A stretch of DNA of 61,909 nucleotides from Variovorax soli NBRC 106424. Its GTDB lineage: Bacteria > Pseudomonadota > Gammaproteobacteria > Burkholderiales > Burkholderiaceae_C. The notes below the pieces were generated by a model. The model was not told the origin of the DNA. It searched no databases and saw nothing but the letters and a program-made list of their open reading frames with translations. Location: positions 1 to 61,909 of the forward strand of contig NZ_BCUU01000020.1 in the NCBI RefSeq assembly GCF_001591385.1, in the 5' to 3' direction. A program made the position numbers and the translations under genes. This document shows, one piece after another, positions 53,484-61,863 of this stretch (its first letter is position 1; every line of letters starts with the position of its first letter).

Positions 53484-54644
53484 TCAGGGCGCGAGCTTCC
53501 ACTGGCCGTTGTCCAGCTTGACGATCACGCGGGCGCGCTCGTCCACGCCATGCAGGTCGCCGGGCTTGAAGGTGTAGACGCCGTGCGTGCCCACCACCTC
53601 CTTGGTGCTGAAGATCGCGTCGCGCAGCGAGGCGCGGAACTCCGCCGTGCCCGGCTCGCCCTTGGCGCGCGCAGCCGCGTCGGCGAAGACCATCCAGCCG
53701 TCGAAGGAGTAGGCCGAGAAGGCATCCGAGGTGGGTGCGTTGTTCACCTTCTGGTAGGCGGTGCGGAAGTCCAGGCCGATCTTCTTGGTCGGGTAGTCGG
53801 CCGGCAGTTGCTCGGCCACGATGATCGGGCCGGTGGGCATCAGCGCGCCCTGCCCCGAGGCACCGGCCACGCGCACGAAGTCGGGGTTGATCAGGCCGTG
53901 CTGGCCGTAGATCTGGCCCTTGTAGCCGCGCTCCTGCAACGCCAGGAAAGGCAGCGCGCCGGGCGTGCCGGCCCCGCCGGTCATCACCGCATCGGGCTTG
54001 AGCGCCACGATCTTGAGCACCTGGCCGGTGACGGACGCATCGGCGCGCGCATAGCGCTCGTTGCTCACCACCTTGATGTCGGCCTTGGCCGCGGCCTTGT
54101 TCAGCGCCTCCCACACCAGGTCGCCCCAGGCGTCGGTAAAGCCGATGTAGCCCACCGTCTTGACGTTGTTGCGCTTCATGCGCTCCACCACCGCATCCAC
54201 CATCAGTTGCGTGGGCTGCGCCACCGTCACCACCCAGGGGTTGTCGGCCGGGTTCAGCGCGATGGGCGTGAGGCCGATCAGCGGCGTCTTGCTTTCCTTG
54301 GCCACCTGCGCCATGGCGATGGCCGCGGGCACGCCGGAGGTGCCCATGAGCACGTCCACCTTGTCTTCCTCGACCAGCTTGCGGGCATTGCGGCCGGCGG
54401 TGGTCGGGTCGCTGCCGTCGTCCAGCACGATGAGCTGCACCTTGCGGCCGTTGATCTCGCCCTTGTAGGCCTGCGCGGCCGCCATGCCCTTGGAGTAAGG
54501 CACGCCCAGCGAGGAGTTAGGCCCGGAGAGCGAGACGCTCAGCCCCACCTTCAGGTCCGCGGCCAATGCGGCCGAGGCGGTGGCGGCCACCACGGCCAGG
54601 GCGACCGCACAGCGGGTCAGGGTCTTGTGCATCAGGCTCTTCAT
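53484..54644 (-). CDS. ABC transporter substrate-binding protein, paralogue 1
   Basis: A 386-residue Peripla_BP_6 receptor. The signal peptide ends ASAALA. DLKVGLSVSLSGPNSSLGVP, VLDDGSDPTTAGRNARKLVE and the C-terminal GVYTFKPGDLHG are seen. It is clearly related to the two receptors at 56520-58838 (shared SLSGP, NERYARAD, GQVLKIVA and ERGYKGQIYG segments). AGGAG lies seven bases before ATG 54644; a GTG one codon upstream is less likely. It sits directly upstream of livH and is the best candidate for the dedicated receptor. Confidence 0.9.
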   Translation of the reverse strand: MKSLMHKTLTRCAVALAVVAATASAALAADLKVGLSVSLSGPNSSLGVPYSKGMAAAQAYKGEINGRKVQLIVLDDGSDPTTAGRNARKLVEEDKVDVLMGTSGVPAAIAMAQVAKESKTPLIGLTPIALNPADNPWVVTVAQPTQLMVDAVVERMKRNNVKTVGYIGFTDAWGDLVWEALNKAAAKADIKVVSNERYARADASVTGQVLKIVALKPDAVMTGGAGTPGALPFLALQERGYKGQIYGQHGLINPDFVRVAGASGQGALMPTGPIIVAEQLPADYPTKKIGLDFRTAYQKVNNAPTSDAFSAYSFDGWMVFADAAARAKGEPGTAEFRASLRDAIFSTKEVVGTHGVYTFKPGDLHGVDERARVIVKLDNGQWKLAP

Positions 54645-54668
54645 CACAGGGCTCCTCGATGGGTTGGG

Positions 54669-55178
54669 TTAGATGAACAGTTGGACCGCGGGCAGCGCAC
54701 GCTCGGCACCCAGCAGGTCGACGCGCTTTTGCTGCATGCGCAGGCCGGCGGGCGTTCGCACCAGCAGGTGGCGATAGCTGCCGGCCAGCATCAGTTGCTC
54801 CTCGCCGCGCGCCTCGATGTAGAGGAAGGGTGTGCGCAGCACCGCGGTGCCGGCGTCTTCGTCCACATGCTCGACGCGCGAGATCTGCAGCACATGCTGG
54901 CAGCGGCTGGGCGGATGCTGCGAATGGGCGCGGGAATCGCGCAGGCGCTGGATGCGCAGCTGCAGCAGCAGCCGGTCTTCGTAGGCAATGGAGTTGTGCG
55001 AGTGCGCGTCTTCCTGGAAGCGGCCCAGCAGCGGCACCCAGTAGCGGCCGTCGTCGGTGAACAGGTCGAGCCATGGCTCGTACCGGCCTTCGTCCAGCAG
55101 CGCGGCCTCCTGCGCGACGAAGTCGCACAGCGCCGTTTCGCGCAGCGGCGGATCGCTCGGGACATGGCCGTTGGTCAT
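54669..55178 (-). CDS. Aromatic-ring dioxygenase beta subunit
   Basis: A 169-residue small subunit of a Rieske-type ring-hydroxylating dioxygenase. CDFVAQEAALLDEGRYEPWL and LFTDDGRYWVPL are typical of the SnoaL-like beta fold, and the mid segment SRAHSQHPPSRCQHVLQISR matches this family. It has a structural role in the alpha3beta3 enzyme. The start overlaps the alpha-subunit stop by four bases. Confidence 0.88.
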   Translation of the reverse strand: MTNGHVPSDPPLRETALCDFVAQEAALLDEGRYEPWLDLFTDDGRYWVPLLGRFQEDAHSHNSIAYEDRLLLQLRIQRLRDSRAHSQHPPSRCQHVLQISRVEHVDEDAGTAVLRTPFLYIEARGEEQLMLAGSYRHLLVRTPAGLRMQQKRVDLLGAERALPAVQLFI

Positions 55179-56494
55179 TGGGTGGCTCCCATGCGCAGGG
55201 TCATGAACTCGGCCCAGGCCCGGAACTGGTTGCGCATCAGCAGTTCACTGGTGCCATTCACATCCTGCGGCGCCGCTTCAGCATCGCCCGGGCGATGATC
55301 GCGGTGCAGGCTCACCCACTCGTTGCCCTCGCCGGCCAGGCCCTTTTGCATGCTCTCGAACAGGTGCACGTCGTCATGCGCCACCACCGACATGGGCGAG
55401 AAGACCAGGCGGTTGTAGCTCAAGGCCCGCTCGAAAAGTAATTCGGGCGCACCCTCGGCCCGGAAGGCCCAGGCCTCCACCAGCGTGCGGTTGGCCGCCA
55501 GCGGCCGGATCACGCGGATGGCCTGCGGCGAGCCCTTGACCGACAGGCTGGGAAACAGCACCGAGTTCTGCGGCGAGCGCTTGAGCACCTCGTTGGCGCG
55601 CTCCTCGCCGTGCGCCGCACGCATGGCTTCTTCGTAGTCGCCCAGGCGCGCGTAGCTGGAATGGATGGAAAAGCGCGTGCCCAGCACGCTGTGGCCATGG
55701 GGCAGCACGCGCCCGCCCATGTTGTCGAAGAACTCGTAGCCCGCGCCGAAGGGCAGGATCTGCTCCATGGCCATCGGCTTGGGCGCATCCGGCGCCTTGT
55801 CCTGCCACAGCGCGTTGGCCGCGCGCGTGGCCGACTCGTGCGTGGACATGGGATGCACCGTGTCGTTGATGTTCTCCAGGTACATCTTCCAGTTGCAGTG
55901 GATGATGTTGCGCATGGCGCCGCCCGCCAGCGTGAGCTTGCCCAGCGGCGAGCGGTCCACCAGGTTGTCGATGGAACGCAGCGCCTCGCCGAAGTAGTCC
56001 TCGAAGGCCGGGCCTTCGGGCGACAGGCGAACGAAGACGAAGTCGCGGTACACCGCCACGCCGGGCACGGGCGAGAGGCCCCGGCCCGATTCGCATTCCT
56101 TCAGCCGCGTGCCCTCGTAGCCGGCCTTGATCGGAATGGCCAGCGGCGAGCCGTCGAGCTTGTAGGTCCAGGCGTGGTAGGGGCAGCGGAAGAACTTGCC
56201 CGTGTTGCCGCACGCATCGCTGACCAGCTGCGAGCCCTTGTGTGCGCAGCGGTTGTAGAACGCGCGGATGGCGCCATCGGCCTGGCGCACCATCATCAGC
56301 GGCCGGCCGGCGACGTCCTGCGCCAGGTAGTCGCCCGCGTTGGGCACCTGGCTGGCATGGCCCAGGTAGGTCCAGGTGTTGGCGAAGAAATGTTCCTGCT
56401 CCAGCGCGAACAGCTCCTCGCTCAGGTACAGGTCGCGGTGCACGCGGTCTTCCTGCACCAGCGCGCGGATGCGGTCGGGGTGGTCGCGGTACAT
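55175..56494 (-). CDS. Aromatic-ring dioxygenase alpha subunit (Rieske)
   Basis: A 439-residue catalytic subunit. The Rieske [2Fe-2S] ligands lie in NRCAHKGSQLV and FRCPYHAWTY. The mononuclear-iron site has NDTVHPMSTHES (Asp, His, His). It resembles the benzoate/anthranilate/salicylate-type large subunits that dihydroxylate or decarboxylate aromatic acids. No reductase or ferredoxin gene is visible in the window, so electron supply must come from elsewhere. It follows binding-protein gene 2 by 25 bases. Confidence 0.9.
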   Translation of the reverse strand: MYRDHPDRIRALVQEDRVHRDLYLSEELFALEQEHFFANTWTYLGHASQVPNAGDYLAQDVAGRPLMMVRQADGAIRAFYNRCAHKGSQLVSDACGNTGKFFRCPYHAWTYKLDGSPLAIPIKAGYEGTRLKECESGRGLSPVPGVAVYRDFVFVRLSPEGPAFEDYFGEALRSIDNLVDRSPLGKLTLAGGAMRNIIHCNWKMYLENINDTVHPMSTHESATRAANALWQDKAPDAPKPMAMEQILPFGAGYEFFDNMGGRVLPHGHSVLGTRFSIHSSYARLGDYEEAMRAAHGEERANEVLKRSPQNSVLFPSLSVKGSPQAIRVIRPLAANRTLVEAWAFRAEGAPELLFERALSYNRLVFSPMSVVAHDDVHLFESMQKGLAGEGNEWVSLHRDHRPGDAEAAPQDVNGTSELLMRNQFRAWAEFMTLRMGATQ

Positions 56495-56519
56495 CGTGCT
56501 TCGCCTTTGCTTCTTCAGC

Positions 56520-57665
56520 TTATGGTGCGAGCTTCCACTGGCCCTTTTCCATGCGCACGATCACCACCGCGCGCTGGTCCGAGCCGTAGCGGTCGTCGGA
56601 CTTGAAGTTGTAGACGCCGTGCGTGCCCACCAGCTCCTTGGTGGACATGATCGCGTCGCGCAGCCCCGTCTTGTAGGCGGCCGTGCCCGGCTCGCCCTTG
56701 GTGCGCTTGGCCGCATCGGCCAGCAGCAGGTAGGCGTCGTAGGTGTAGGACGAGAAGGCGTCGTTGGGAACGGCGCCGTTGGCCTTCTGGTAGGCGGCGC
56801 GGAAGTCCATCGACACCTTCCTGATCGGGTTGCTGTCCGGCAGCTGGTCGGCCACCAGCACCGGGCCGCTGGGCACCTGCAGCCCTTCGATGGCCGCGCC
56901 GCCCACGCGCACGAAGTCGGCGTTGATGAGGCCGTGCGTGCCGTAGATCTGGCCCTTGTAGCCGCGCTCGGCCAGCCCCAGGTACGGCAGCGCGCCGGGC
57001 GTGCCGGAGTTGCCGGCAAATACCGCATCGGGCTTCTGCGCCACGATCTTGAGCACCTGCCCCGCCACCGACGAGTCGGAGCGCGCATAGCGCTCGTTGG
57101 CCACGATCTTGATGCCGGCCGGGCCTGCGGCCTTCACCAGCGAGTCATAGGCCAGGTCGCCCAGCGCGTCGGAAAAGCCGATGAAGGCCACCGTCTTCAC
57201 GCCGGCCTTCTTCATGCGGTCGACCACCGCCGACACCATCAGGCCAAAAGGCTGCGACACGGTCACGGTCCAGGTGTCGGCTCCGCCGGCCATGACCACC
57301 GGCGTGGGCGAGATCAGCGGCGTGCCGGTCTCCTTGGCCACCGCGGCAATGGCCATGGCGCCGGGCACGCCCGAGGTGCCCACCAGCACGTCGACCTTGT
57401 CGTCCACCACCAGCTTGCGCGCGTTGCGGCCGGCCGTGGTCGGGTCGGAGGCATCGTCCAGCACGATCAGCTCGACCTTCTTGCCGGCGATGGTGGGCTG
57501 CTGCCCAATGGCGGCGCGGATGCCCTTCTCGTACGGCACGCCCAGCGCGGCCACCGGGCCGGAGAGCGAGCTGATGAAGCCGATCTTGATCGTGTCGGCC
57601 GCGCAGGCCTGCGCGGCAGCCAGGGCCGCCGCGGCCAGGACGAGGAGTTGGTGCTTGTTCTTCAT
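56520..57665 (-). CDS. ABC transporter substrate-binding protein, paralogue 2
   Basis: A 381-residue periplasmic receptor. The signal peptide is cut near AQACAA. IKIGFISSLSGPVAALGVP, VLDDASDPTTAGRNARKLVV and YNFKSDDRYGSD are seen. It is most like the receptor encoded immediately upstream (57681-58838), with long identical stretches such as SSVAGQVLKIVAQKPDAV and AERGYKGQIYGTH. It is separated from that gene by 15 bases. It probably arose by tandem duplication and may bind a related ligand. Confidence 0.9.
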   Translation of the reverse strand: MKNKHQLLVLAAAALAAAQACAADTIKIGFISSLSGPVAALGVPYEKGIRAAIGQQPTIAGKKVELIVLDDASDPTTAGRNARKLVVDDKVDVLVGTSGVPGAMAIAAVAKETGTPLISPTPVVMAGGADTWTVTVSQPFGLMVSAVVDRMKKAGVKTVAFIGFSDALGDLAYDSLVKAAGPAGIKIVANERYARSDSSVAGQVLKIVAQKPDAVFAGNSGTPGALPYLGLAERGYKGQIYGTHGLINADFVRVGGAAIEGLQVPSGPVLVADQLPDSNPIRKVSMDFRAAYQKANGAVPNDAFSSYTYDAYLLLADAAKRTKGEPGTAAYKTGLRDAIMSTKELVGTHGVYNFKSDDRYGSDQRAVVIVRMEKGQWKLAP

Positions 57666-57680
57666 TTCAGTCAGTTCAGT

Positions 57681-58838
57681 TCAATTCACCAGCTTCCACT
57701 GGCCCTTCTCCAGCTTGACGATCACGCGCGAGCGATCGTCCGAGCCGTAGCGGTTGTCGGGCTTGAAGTTGTAGACGCTGTGCGTGCCCACCAGCTCCCT
57801 GGTGGAGACGATGGCGTCGCGCAGGGCCACGCGGTAGGCGGGCGTGCCCGGCTCGCCCTTGGCACGAGATGCGGCATCGAGCATGAGCAGCCAGCCGTCG
57901 AAGGAATACGCGGAGAACGCGTCGGTGGGCGCGGCGCCGTTGGCCTTCTGGTAGGCGGCGCGGAAGTCCATCGCCACCTTCTTCATCGGGTTGCTGTCGG
58001 GCAGCTGCTCGGCCACGATCACCGGGCCGGTGGGCGCCAGCAGGCCTTCCACCGAGGCGCCGCCCACGCGCACGAAGTCGGGGTTGATGAGCGCGTGCGT
58101 GCCGTAGATCTGGCCCTTGTAGCCGCGCTCGGCCAAAGCCAGGTAGGGCAAGGCGCCGGGCGTGCCCGAGGTGCCGGTGATCACCGCGTCGGGCTTCTGC
58201 GCCACGATTTTCAGCACCTGGCCGGCCACGGAACTGTCGGCGCGCGCATAGCGTTCGTTGCCGATCACCTTGATGCCGGCCGGGCCCGCGCTCTTTTGCA
58301 GCGCGTCGTAGACCAGGTCGCCCCAGGCGTCGGAAAATCCGATGTAGCCCACCGACTTCACGCCGGAGGCCTTCATCTTCTCGACCACCGCGCTCACCAT
58401 GAGCGGCGCGGGCTGCGGCAGCGTGACCATCCACGCGCCCTCCTCGCCCGGCAGGTTGGCGTTGGCAATGGAGATGAGCGGCGTCTTGGTCTCGCGCGCC
58501 ACCGCGGCAATGGCCAGCGCGCCGGGCGAGCCGGCGGTGCCGATGATGACGTCGACCTTGTCCTCTTCGATGAGCTTGCGTGCATTGCGCGCGGCCGTGC
58601 TCGGGTCCGACGCATCGTCCAGCGAGATCATCGTGATCTTGCGGCCTGCCACCTCCGACTTGTAGGCCGCGCCGGCCTTGATGCCCTTGTCGTAGGGAAT
58701 GCCCAGCGACGACACCGGCCCCGACAGTGAGGTGATGAAGCCGACCTTGATGTCGGCCGCAAAAGCCTGGGCCACGGCGATGGCGCCAAGGCCCAGGGCC
58801 AGGCCGGTGCGAAGGCAAAGACGCGCGGAAACTTGCAT
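57681..58838 (-). CDS. ABC transporter substrate-binding protein, paralogue 3
   Basis: A 385-residue periplasmic receptor. The signal peptide ends QAFAAD. IKVGFITSLSGPVSSLGIPY, SLDDASDPSTAARNARKLIE and VYNFKPDNRYGSDDRS are seen. AAGAGGAA precedes ATG 58838. It is the first gene after a 143-base gap that contains a near-perfect 20-bp palindrome, so it probably opens a transcription unit running through the dioxygenase and liv genes. Confidence 0.9.
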   Translation of the reverse strand: MQVSARLCLRTGLALGLGAIAVAQAFAADIKVGFITSLSGPVSSLGIPYDKGIKAGAAYKSEVAGRKITMISLDDASDPSTAARNARKLIEEDKVDVIIGTAGSPGALAIAAVARETKTPLISIANANLPGEEGAWMVTLPQPAPLMVSAVVEKMKASGVKSVGYIGFSDAWGDLVYDALQKSAGPAGIKVIGNERYARADSSVAGQVLKIVAQKPDAVITGTSGTPGALPYLALAERGYKGQIYGTHALINPDFVRVGGASVEGLLAPTGPVIVAEQLPDSNPMKKVAMDFRAAYQKANGAAPTDAFSAYSFDGWLLMLDAASRAKGEPGTPAYRVALRDAIVSTRELVGTHSVYNFKPDNRYGSDDRSRVIVKLEKGQWKLVN

Positions 58839-58900
58839 GACGTTCCTCTTTGGGTTGGTGGTCAGTGGATGGATCGGAGGCTCAACAAGATGATTTATCA

Positions 58901-58920
58901 ATTGTTTAGGCCTAAAGAAT
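58901..58920. promoter_or_regulatory. 20-bp near-palindrome, probable operator
   Basis: ATTGTTTAGGCCTAAAGAAT has 10-base arms with one mismatch pair and contains the perfect 12-base palindrome TTTAGGCCTAAA. It lies in a locally AT-rich patch 62 bases before the start of the third binding-protein gene. The size and symmetry suit a dimeric repressor such as a MarR-family protein; no such gene is in the window. Confidence 0.55.
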
Positions 58921-58981
58921 ATGCGTGTTCTTCGGGCTTGCTGAGACGGGGAACTACCTACGCCGCTTGGCGAGCCTGGGG

Positions 58982-59719
58982 TTACAGCGTCAGCGCGCCG
59001 ACGCTGGTGCCGCCGCACACGTACAGCACCTGCCCCGTCACGAAGCTGTTGGCCGGGTCGGCGAAGAAGGACACGGCGCGCGCCACGTCGGCCGACTCGC
59101 CGATGCGGCGCACCGGAATGGAGGCCTGCAGCGCCTTCTCGCGCTCGCTGCCCGCCGGAATCACGTCGTAGAACATGTCGGTATGGATGGGCCCCGGCGC
59201 CACCACATTGACGGTGATGCCCTCGGGCGCCAGCTCCAGCGCCCAGGTGCGCGCCATGCCCAGCATGCCGGCCTTGGTCGCCGAATAGCTGGTGCGGGTG
59301 ACGGCGCCCACCGCGGCACGCGAAGACATGAGCACGATGCGGCCGAAGCGCTGCGCCTTCATGGTGGGCAGCACCGCCTGCGTGAGCGCGATGGCCGAGC
59401 CCAGGTGCAGCTCCACCAGTGCATCGAGATCCTCGAGCTTCACCTCCGGCAACAGCGCGCCGCGGATAACGCCGGCGTTGTGCACCAGCGTGTTGACCGC
59501 GTATTTCTTCGCCACCTCGCTGGCCGCCTGCAGCGTGGCCTGGCGGTCCATCAGGTCCAGTTCCACGCTGTGCAGTTTCGGGTGGTCGACGTCGGCATGG
59601 CGGCGCGAGAGCGAGATGACCTCGCAGCCGTCGCGCAGCAGGTGCTCGCAGATCACCTTGCCGATGCCGGCGCTGCCGCCGGTGACGATGGCCACGCGCT
59701 GGATGTTCGCCTCGCTCAT
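58982..59719 (-). CDS. Short-chain dehydrogenase/reductase
   Basis: A 245-residue classical SDR. TGGSAGIGK, HNAGVI, catalytic Ser in VLMSSRAAVG and YSATK as the Tyr-x3-Lys pair are seen, with the C-terminal GQVLYVCGG. SLSRRHADV after the second strand suggests NADP(H). It overlaps the cyclase-family gene upstream by one base, so the two likely act on successive intermediates. Confidence 0.88.
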   Translation of the reverse strand: MSEANIQRVAIVTGGSAGIGKVICEHLLRDGCEVISLSRRHADVDHPKLHSVELDLMDRQATLQAASEVAKKYAVNTLVHNAGVIRGALLPEVKLEDLDALVELHLGSAIALTQAVLPTMKAQRFGRIVLMSSRAAVGAVTRTSYSATKAGMLGMARTWALELAPEGITVNVVAPGPIHTDMFYDVIPAGSEREKALQASIPVRRIGESADVARAVSFFADPANSFVTGQVLYVCGGTSVGALTL

Positions 59720-60525
59720 CACGCGCCCTCCACCAGGGCCAGCACGCGCAGCGGGCTGCCGCTGCCCTTCTGGATCTTCAGCGGCGGGCAGATCAGCACG
59801 CTGCCCGTGGGCGGCAGCTGGTCGAGGTTGCTCAGGCACTGCAGGCCGTAGCGGCCCGCGCCGTGCATGAAGTAGTGGCAGGGGTACGGCGGGCGCAGGT
59901 GGTAGCCCTGGCCGGCATCGGTGCCGATGGCCTCGGAGCCGAAGCCCAGCACGTCGCGCTGCTCGACCATGAAGCGCACCGCCTCGGTGCTGGGGCCGGG
60001 CGTATGCTGGCCGGTCTCGTCGAAGTTCTGGTAGGCCTCCGGGTCCTGCCGCTTGGACCAGTCGGTGCGCATCAGCACCCAGGCGCCGGCCGGAATGCGG
60101 CCGTGCGCGGCCTCGAAGCGCTCGATGTCTTCCACCGTGAGCAGGTAGTCCGGATCCTTCTTGACCTGCTCGGAGCAGTCGATGACGCAGGCGGGCGCCA
60201 CGAAGTGCTGCACGGGAATGGTGTCCACCGAGTTGTTGGGCAGGTCGCGGCCGGAGATCCAATGGATGGGCGCATCGAAGTGCGTGCCGGTGTGCTCGCC
60301 GCAGGAAAAGTTGTTCCAGTACCAGCCCGGGCCCCGCTCGTCGTACTTCGACACTTCCTCGATGCGGAAGGGCCAGCACTGGCCCATCTCCGGCGGCAGC
60401 GCGATCTGCGGGAATTCGGGCGTGAGCGTCTGCGTGAGGTCGACCACGCGGATGCGCTGGCTGGCCAGGGCGCTCACCAGCGCGCCGAGCGCGCCGGCGG
60501 CGGAAGTCAAAGTCTGTGTCGTCAT
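59719..60525 (-). CDS. Cyclase-family (kynurenine formamidase-like) metal hydrolase
   Basis: A 268-residue member of the cyclase/KynB fold. The metal-binding motif HTGTHFDAPIHWISG is clear, with VVDLTQTLTPEFPQIALPPE at the N-terminus and the DAGQGYHLRPPYPCHYFM region later. Family members hydrolyse amides, lactones or isatin rings. Here, next to SDRs and a dioxygenase, a lactone or ring-opening hydrolase role in catabolism is likely; the substrate is unknown. Confidence 0.85.
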   Translation of the reverse strand: MTTQTLTSAAGALGALVSALASQRIRVVDLTQTLTPEFPQIALPPEMGQCWPFRIEEVSKYDERGPGWYWNNFSCGEHTGTHFDAPIHWISGRDLPNNSVDTIPVQHFVAPACVIDCSEQVKKDPDYLLTVEDIERFEAAHGRIPAGAWVLMRTDWSKRQDPEAYQNFDETGQHTPGPSTEAVRFMVEQRDVLGFGSEAIGTDAGQGYHLRPPYPCHYFMHGAGRYGLQCLSNLDQLPPTGSVLICPPLKIQKGSGSPLRVLALVEGA

Positions 60526-60544
60526 CGTTCGTTCCTTGCCTGGT

Positions 60545-61804
60545 TCAGCCGCCTGCTGCCAATTCGCGTTCCAGCACCTTGGGGTTGTCGCGCCAGCGCT
60601 CGAGCCATTCCTGTGCCACGTCGCCGGGATACACGTCTTCCACGCCGTCGCGCAGTGCCTTCACGATGGCGTTGGCCAAGGTCGAGGGTGCGAGCTTGGG
60701 GGGCGGCACATGCTGGTTCCACTCGTCGTCGATGGGGCCGGGGAACACGTTGATCACGCGGATGCCGGCCGGCCGCATCTCGGCACGCAAGCATTGCGCC
60801 AGCGAGTACGCCGCCGCCTTCGATGCGCTGAAGGTGCCGTGCGGCGGGAAGTTGGACAGCGCATAGACCGACAGCAGGTTGACCCAGGCCGTGGCCGAGC
60901 TCTGGCCATCGGCCGAGCGGCCCTTGAGCGCCGGGCCGAACTCCTGCGCCAGGCGCAGCAGGCCGAAGTAGTTGATGTCCATCTCCGCCTTGGCCACGTC
61001 GGTGCCGCGGCGCGCGCCGATGCCGAAGGTGCGATGCACCTCGGCGGTGTTGATCACGATGTCCACCTTGCCGCCGATCTCGCCGGCCAGCTCGCTCACC
61101 TGGCGGCCGTTGGTCAGGTCGAGCGGCACCAGCGTCACCTGCGGCAGCGCGGCAATGTCGTCCAGCCCGCCCAGCTTCTTCCAGGGTTCGGCATGGCCGA
61201 CCCAGACGATGTCGGCGCCGGCCTTGACCAGCGCGCGCACCATCTCCTGGCCCACGGGGGTCTTGCCGTCGGTGACGAGCACCTTGCGGAACTTGGGGTC
61301 GCTGGTCATCTCGCGCAGCATCTTGTCGTCGGCCATGTGGGGGCTCCCTTCGTTCGGAAATCCAATGAGGACCGCTTGTCCGGCGCGGTCGAGCCGGGCG
61401 CCCACGCGCACGCGCGTCGGCGCCTCTTTCGAGTCCTCGACTTCGCCGTGCAGGTGCACCACCAGCGTGGGGCCGGCATCCAGGTGCACCAGGCCCAGGC
61501 GCCAGGGCAGGCGCTCACGGAAAAATAGGTCGTTGCTGTGATGCAGCGTGGTGCTGGAAAGCAGTTGGCCTTCGCCGGACTGCTCGCGCCAGCGCAAGGC
61601 GGCAGAGAGGCACTTCTTGCAGGCTTCGCGCGGCGGGTACTGCACCGTGCCGCAGTCTTCGCACACCTGCAGCTCGAAGCGGCCCTCGGCCGCCGCGGCC
61701 GTCAGGCTCAGCGCCACGCGGCCGCGCTGGCCCGGCGGCAGGTTCATCTGCTGCGTGCGCAGCACCGGGTTCTTGCGCTTGGGGCGCATCAGGGGCATGG
61801 TCAT
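60545..61804 (-). CDS. DUF35/OB-fold zinc-ribbon protein fused to a degenerate SDR
   Basis: A 419-residue fusion. Residues about 30-155 form a DUF35-type unit: rubredoxin-like zinc ribbon CEDCGTVQYPPREACKKC, then an OB fold. Residues about 168-410 form an SDR (VLVTDGKTPVGQEMVRAL, VDIVINTAE, NLLSVYALSN). The expected Tyr-x3-Lys reads FSASK, so the catalytic Tyr is Phe, and the NNAG motif reads NTAE. DUF35 proteins usually partner thiolases, which may lie beyond the right edge. GGAGG is seven bases before ATG 61804. Confidence 0.85.
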   Translation of the reverse strand: MTMPLMRPKRKNPVLRTQQMNLPPGQRGRVALSLTAAAAEGRFELQVCEDCGTVQYPPREACKKCLSAALRWREQSGEGQLLSSTTLHHSNDLFFRERLPWRLGLVHLDAGPTLVVHLHGEVEDSKEAPTRVRVGARLDRAGQAVLIGFPNEGSPHMADDKMLREMTSDPKFRKVLVTDGKTPVGQEMVRALVKAGADIVWVGHAEPWKKLGGLDDIAALPQVTLVPLDLTNGRQVSELAGEIGGKVDIVINTAEVHRTFGIGARRGTDVAKAEMDINYFGLLRLAQEFGPALKGRSADGQSSATAWVNLLSVYALSNFPPHGTFSASKAAAYSLAQCLRAEMRPAGIRVINVFPGPIDDEWNQHVPPPKLAPSTLANAIVKALRDGVEDVYPGDVAQEWLERWRDNPKVLERELAAGG

Positions 61805-61826
61805 TCACATACCTCCACAGGAAAAA

Positions 61827-61863
61827 ACTCCCTCCCCCTCTGGGGGAGGGTTGGGGTGGGGGC
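61827..61863. repeat. GC-rich palindromic repeat (family 1, copy d)
   Basis: ACTCCCTCCCCCTCTGGGGG continues as AGGGTTGGGGTGGGGGC. It is the same unit as the left halves of the pairs at 10601 and 11507. It lies just upstream of the DUF35-SDR fusion gene. A possible inverted partner would fall outside the window. Confidence 0.7.
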
